This document shows positions 61,524-64,000 of a stretch of DNA of 64,000 bases, piece by piece; the first letter of the stretch is position 1, and each line of letters begins with the position of its first letter. Source of the DNA: Mycolicibacterium elephantis DSM 44368 (GTDB lineage Bacteria > Actinomycetota > Actinomycetes > Mycobacteriales > Mycobacteriaceae); the NCBI RefSeq assembly GCF_004014805.1, contig NZ_ATDN01000007.1, positions 79,718 through 143,717 on the forward strand, written 5' to 3'. The notes under the pieces are model-generated. The model was given only the letters and a program-made list of their open reading frames with translations, searched no databases and had not been told where the DNA came from. Position numbers and translations under genes: made by a program.

Positions 61524-62219
61524 ATGAGCGATCCACTGCCCCGCGCGCTGGAGATCCTGTGGAGCGAGCCGGGCGCACCCAGACGGTCGGCCGGGCTGAG
61601 CCGGGAGCGCATCGTCGCCGCGGCCATCGAGCTGGCCGACGCCGACGGTCTCGGCGCACTGTCGATGGCCAGGCTGGCGGAGCGGCTCGGCTGCGGGACG
61701 ATGTCGCTGTATCGGCACATCGCCAACAAGGACGAGCTGGTGACCTTCATGCTCTCCGAGGCCACCGGGCTGCCGCCGAACATTCATTCATCGGATTGGC
61801 GTGCGGCCCTTGACGATTGGGCTACCGGCCTGTGGTCGGTCTACCACCGGCACCCGTGGATCCTGCAGGCCACCGCGGCGGGTCCCCCCGCCGATCCCGG
61901 GCAGCTGAGGTGGCTGGAGGCAGGGCTGGCGGCGTTGGGCGAGACCGGGATGTCCGAACGCGACAAGTTTGCCGCGGTGATGGTCGTGTTGCACTTCGTG
62001 CGCGGCGCCGCGGCGGTACACATCGAAGCCGCCCACGTCGCCGGCCCCGACTATCCGGCCCTGCTGCGACGCGTCATCGACGAGGACCGGTTTCCCGCGT
62101 TGAGTGCGGCCCTGGCCGACGGCGTGCTCGATGACGCGGACAACGACCGGGAAGCCGACTTCCGCTCGGGGCTGCGCCAACTGCTCGACGGCATCGCCAC
62201 CCGGGTGCGGTCGAAATAG
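61524..62219 (+). CDS. TetR-family regulator (TetR_C_1 type)
   Basis: 231 aa. Helix-turn-helix at about 28-70: LSRERIVAAAIELADADGLG, LSMARLAERLGCGTMSLYRH, and IANKDELV. The C-terminal ligand domain (about 85-225) is of the tetracycline-repressor class (WRAALDDWATGLWSVYHRHP; HFVRGAAAVHIEAAH). Two matching palindromes lie 34-68 bases upstream. It is convergent with the monooxygenase operon, with the stop 83 bases from the putative remnant start. Confidence 0.9.
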   Translation: MSDPLPRALEILWSEPGAPRRSAGLSRERIVAAAIELADADGLGALSMARLAERLGCGTMSLYRHIANKDELVTFMLSEATGLPPNIHSSDWRAALDDWATGLWSVYHRHPWILQATAAGPPADPGQLRWLEAGLAALGETGMSERDKFAAVMVVLHFVRGAAAVHIEAAHVAGPDYPALLRRVIDEDRFPALSAALADGVLDDADNDREADFRSGLRQLLDGIATRVRSK

Positions 62220-62302
62220 ACTGCGGTACGGCGGGTTTCGATCGGCTCGCGCTCTTTGTCGTGCTCGGGGTTGAGCAGACTGCGCCGGTAGGTGTTGGTC
62301 AC
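62220..62302 (-). pseudogene. Possible truncated gene following the monooxygenase subunit
   Basis: A GTG at 62302, six bases after the hydroxylase stop and preceded by AGAAGGG, opens a frame reading VTNTYRRSLLNPEHDKEREP that continues about 28 codons until it meets the 3-prime end of the TetR gene on the other strand. Spacing and ribosome site look like the start of the next operon gene (reductase or small subunit). I do not recognise the peptide; it may be an 83-aa genuine small protein instead. Confidence 0.35.
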
Positions 62303-62308
62303 AGTCGC

Positions 62309-63907
62309 TCAGCCCTTCTCGAAGCTGACGCCGGCGACGTGCGGGTCGCGCACGACGATGCGTGTCGCGGCGAGATCGTCGATGGTCCAGAGCCAGTCAC
62401 TTCGCAGGTGTGGCTGAGCGACCAGCGTGCGGCCGTCGCTGCGCACCCCGCCGGTGGCGCGGATGATCTCCGACAGTTCCCAGCCGTCGAAGATCTCCAG
62501 GAAGTTCTGTCCGGTATAGCGTTCGGGCTCCTGCAGGTACATCCGCTCGCACCAGTCCGAGCACAGCGCGTGCTTGCGGCCGCCGTACTCGATGATGCGG
62601 CGCCGCACCGACTCGGTGCCCTGCGGGGCCTGCGGGGTCAGCCCGAGCAGCGGCGACTGGCACACCCGGCAGATGTGCAGCACCTTGCCCAGCTCGATGA
62701 GGTGCTCGATGGGGCTGGTGCGATTCGCCGGGTTCTCGACGCCGATCTCGCGCCAGCGGTCGAAGATTCGGCCGATCGAGCTGTACCAGCCCGGGTAGTG
62801 CCGCTCGAACCATTCCTTGTCGGTGTCGTTGGGCAGTTCGATGCGGTAACCGATGAACGGCCACAGCGCGTAGGCCACCGCGAACGCGTCGTGATGCGCC
62901 CAGTACGCGTCGCGGCTGGCGTCGGCGAGGTTCTTCGGCGCCTCGAGGCCGAACTTGGAGAAGCGGCCCATCCAGATGCCGCCCCAGTCCTCGATGACCC
63001 AGTCGTTCCAGGTCTGCGCCCACGGCTCGGCTCGGTTCACCGCGCCGTACTCGAAGGTCCGGCCGACCATCGAGCTGAAGCCGCGGTGCTGAATCCAGAA
63101 CGCGTTCTCCAGATCGGTCTGCAGGTACTGCATGTTGTGGTCGTTCTCGATGACCGAGACGATCGTCTGATAGCCGTTGGCCATGTGCCGCAACTCATCT
63201 GACTGGATCGACAGGAAGACGGTCGGGGTGACCTCGTCGCCGTTGGCGGCCGCCCACTCGGTCATCGCGACCACGAGGGGGTTGGTGAAGCACGCCTCGG
63301 CGACCATCTGCAGGTTCAGCGAGATCAGCACCGGGTCGCCGGAGACGAACGTCTCGCAGGCCTGCTGGCGGTTGCTCCAGAACAGCGGGTTGCCGTGCCG
63401 GTGCCCGCGTGAACCGGTGAAGCCGGCCGGGTCGTAGTACTGCGATGCGAAGTACTTCTTCAGGTAGCCAAGCTGATTCGTGTGCCGCACCTCGTCCTCG
63501 ACCTGGGCCAGATAGCCGTTGCGCTGCTCGGGCGAGACGACGGCGTCCAGCAGCATGGCCGAGCCGCCGATCGACGAGTACTCGCCCAGTTCGAGAAATG
63601 TGGTGACGAACTTCATCGCCTCGGCCCACCGCGGCTCGATCCGGCCACCGGCCTGCAGCCGGGCCAGGCTGTCCAACAGCGAACCGTACTGCCGGTCGTC
63701 TTTTTCGGTCTCCATCCGGCAGTATTCGCCGACGATCAGCTTGAACTGTTCGCGCGTCCCGCCGTCGAACTCGTATTTGGTGGGGTACTTGGACCGGCCG
63801 TCGGGAACCTCCCATCCCATGTCCTGAATCCAGCGGTGCACGTCCTGCGTGCCCACCTTGATCTCCCGCTGGGTGGGTGCCCGGAATCCACCCGGAATGA
63901 CAGTCAT
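62309..63907 (-). CDS. Diiron monooxygenase hydroxylase large subunit (propane/phenol monooxygenase type)
   Basis: 532 aa from the ATG at 63907 with TAGGAGCG upstream. Ferritin-like diiron ligands are visible: Glu106 or Glu109 (LELGEYSS), Glu139-x2-His142 (EDEVRH), Glu204 (VAEACFTNP), and Glu238-x2-His241 (SDELRH). The C-terminal YHS zinc-ribbon has CRVC and CSDWC. It resembles soluble propane/methyl-ketone monooxygenase large subunits (PrmA/MimA) but differs in its first 60 residues. The reductase, small subunit and coupling protein that it needs are not downstream; they may lie upstream beyond the window. Confidence 0.87.
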   Translation of the reverse strand: MTVIPGGFRAPTQREIKVGTQDVHRWIQDMGWEVPDGRSKYPTKYEFDGGTREQFKLIVGEYCRMETEKDDRQYGSLLDSLARLQAGGRIEPRWAEAMKFVTTFLELGEYSSIGGSAMLLDAVVSPEQRNGYLAQVEDEVRHTNQLGYLKKYFASQYYDPAGFTGSRGHRHGNPLFWSNRQQACETFVSGDPVLISLNLQMVAEACFTNPLVVAMTEWAAANGDEVTPTVFLSIQSDELRHMANGYQTIVSVIENDHNMQYLQTDLENAFWIQHRGFSSMVGRTFEYGAVNRAEPWAQTWNDWVIEDWGGIWMGRFSKFGLEAPKNLADASRDAYWAHHDAFAVAYALWPFIGYRIELPNDTDKEWFERHYPGWYSSIGRIFDRWREIGVENPANRTSPIEHLIELGKVLHICRVCQSPLLGLTPQAPQGTESVRRRIIEYGGRKHALCSDWCERMYLQEPERYTGQNFLEIFDGWELSEIIRATGGVRSDGRTLVAQPHLRSDWLWTIDDLAATRIVVRDPHVAGVSFEKG

Positions 63908-64000
63908 CAACGCTCCTAGCTCGCGACGGCGAAACAACCAGAGCGACGTTAGCCCGGATTTTTCACGGAAACTTGTGTTTGGTGGTGTGTAGATAAGCGA
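63908..64000. other. Upstream region of the monooxygenase gene
   Basis: The last 93 bases are A+T-richer than the average and contain a ribosome site (TAGGAGCG) before the ATG at 63907. I see no clear promoter and no start of another gene before the window ends. Confidence 0.5.

Noticed and set aside
1..64000. CRISPR arrays, tRNA/rRNA genes, insertion sequences, prophage
   Set aside because: No regularly spaced repeats, cloverleaf sequences, transposase or phage proteins were seen on either strand.

Overview
The window reads as chromosomal DNA of a fast-growing, environmental mycobacterium (Mycolicibacterium type). The evidence is high G+C, frequent GTG starts and four-base ATGA/GTGA overlaps, a complete mce operon, the mmsA-fadE9-mmsB trio, and a block (atsA, formylglycine-generating enzyme, spc ribosomal operon, sppA, fucA, serA2, xylB, methyltransferases, secY-adk-map-sigL-rslA) that matches the order I recall for M. 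tuberculosis Rv0711-Rv0736. I see no tRNA, rRNA, CRISPR array, insertion sequence or prophage. Coding density is about 95% and only one gene-free stretch exceeds 300 bases.

Layout. 1-717: end of rmlB and all of rmlC (dTDP-rhamnose synthesis). 733-9817 (minus): yrbEA-yrbEB-mceA-F, a lipid importer, behind a candidate promoter whose -35 lies in an inverted repeat. 10262-15044: P450 plus SnoaL-like protein, divergent from a GAF-LuxR activator, then an epoxide-hydrolase-like protein and a regulator with two TetR-type DNA-binding regions. 15051-22202 (minus): an oxygenation block of SDR, decayed RibBA-like protein, flavin reductase, epoxide hydrolase, a fused 2Fe-2S reductase/FAD monooxygenase, and a luciferase-like monooxygenase. 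22434-27819 (plus): beta-oxidation genes (enoyl-CoA hydratase, two acyl-CoA dehydrogenases, a broken acyl-CoA synthetase and an intact one). Together 733-27819 looks like an uptake and degradation island for a hydrophobic, probably terpenoid or steroid-like, substrate.

27960-31546: valine/isobutyrate catabolism (mmsA, fadE9, mmsB). 31549-35694: nitroreductase, HAD hydrolase, a NarL-type two-component pair and a MarR regulator. 35736-40128 (minus): a compact four-gene operon (ThDP enzyme, SRPBCC-like protein, ketosynthase III-like protein, aminotransferase). Its upstream region carries TGAACC-N16-CGTATC, almost the same as the TGAACC-N16-CGTATT in front of the adjacent sigL-rslA pair, so it is probably a SigL-controlled small-molecule operon. 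I consider this the best candidate for an undescribed system.

41564-56542: map, adk, secY, three tandem methyltransferases, xylB-like kinase, serA2, fucA, sppA and the spc ribosomal operon with a canonical terminator. 56787-60772: formylglycine-generating enzyme, an LpqN-type lipoprotein and the arylsulfatase it should activate. 60807-64000: a membrane protein divergent from a TetR regulator with paired operators, and a propane-monooxygenase-type diiron hydroxylase large subunit followed by what may be a truncated partner gene.
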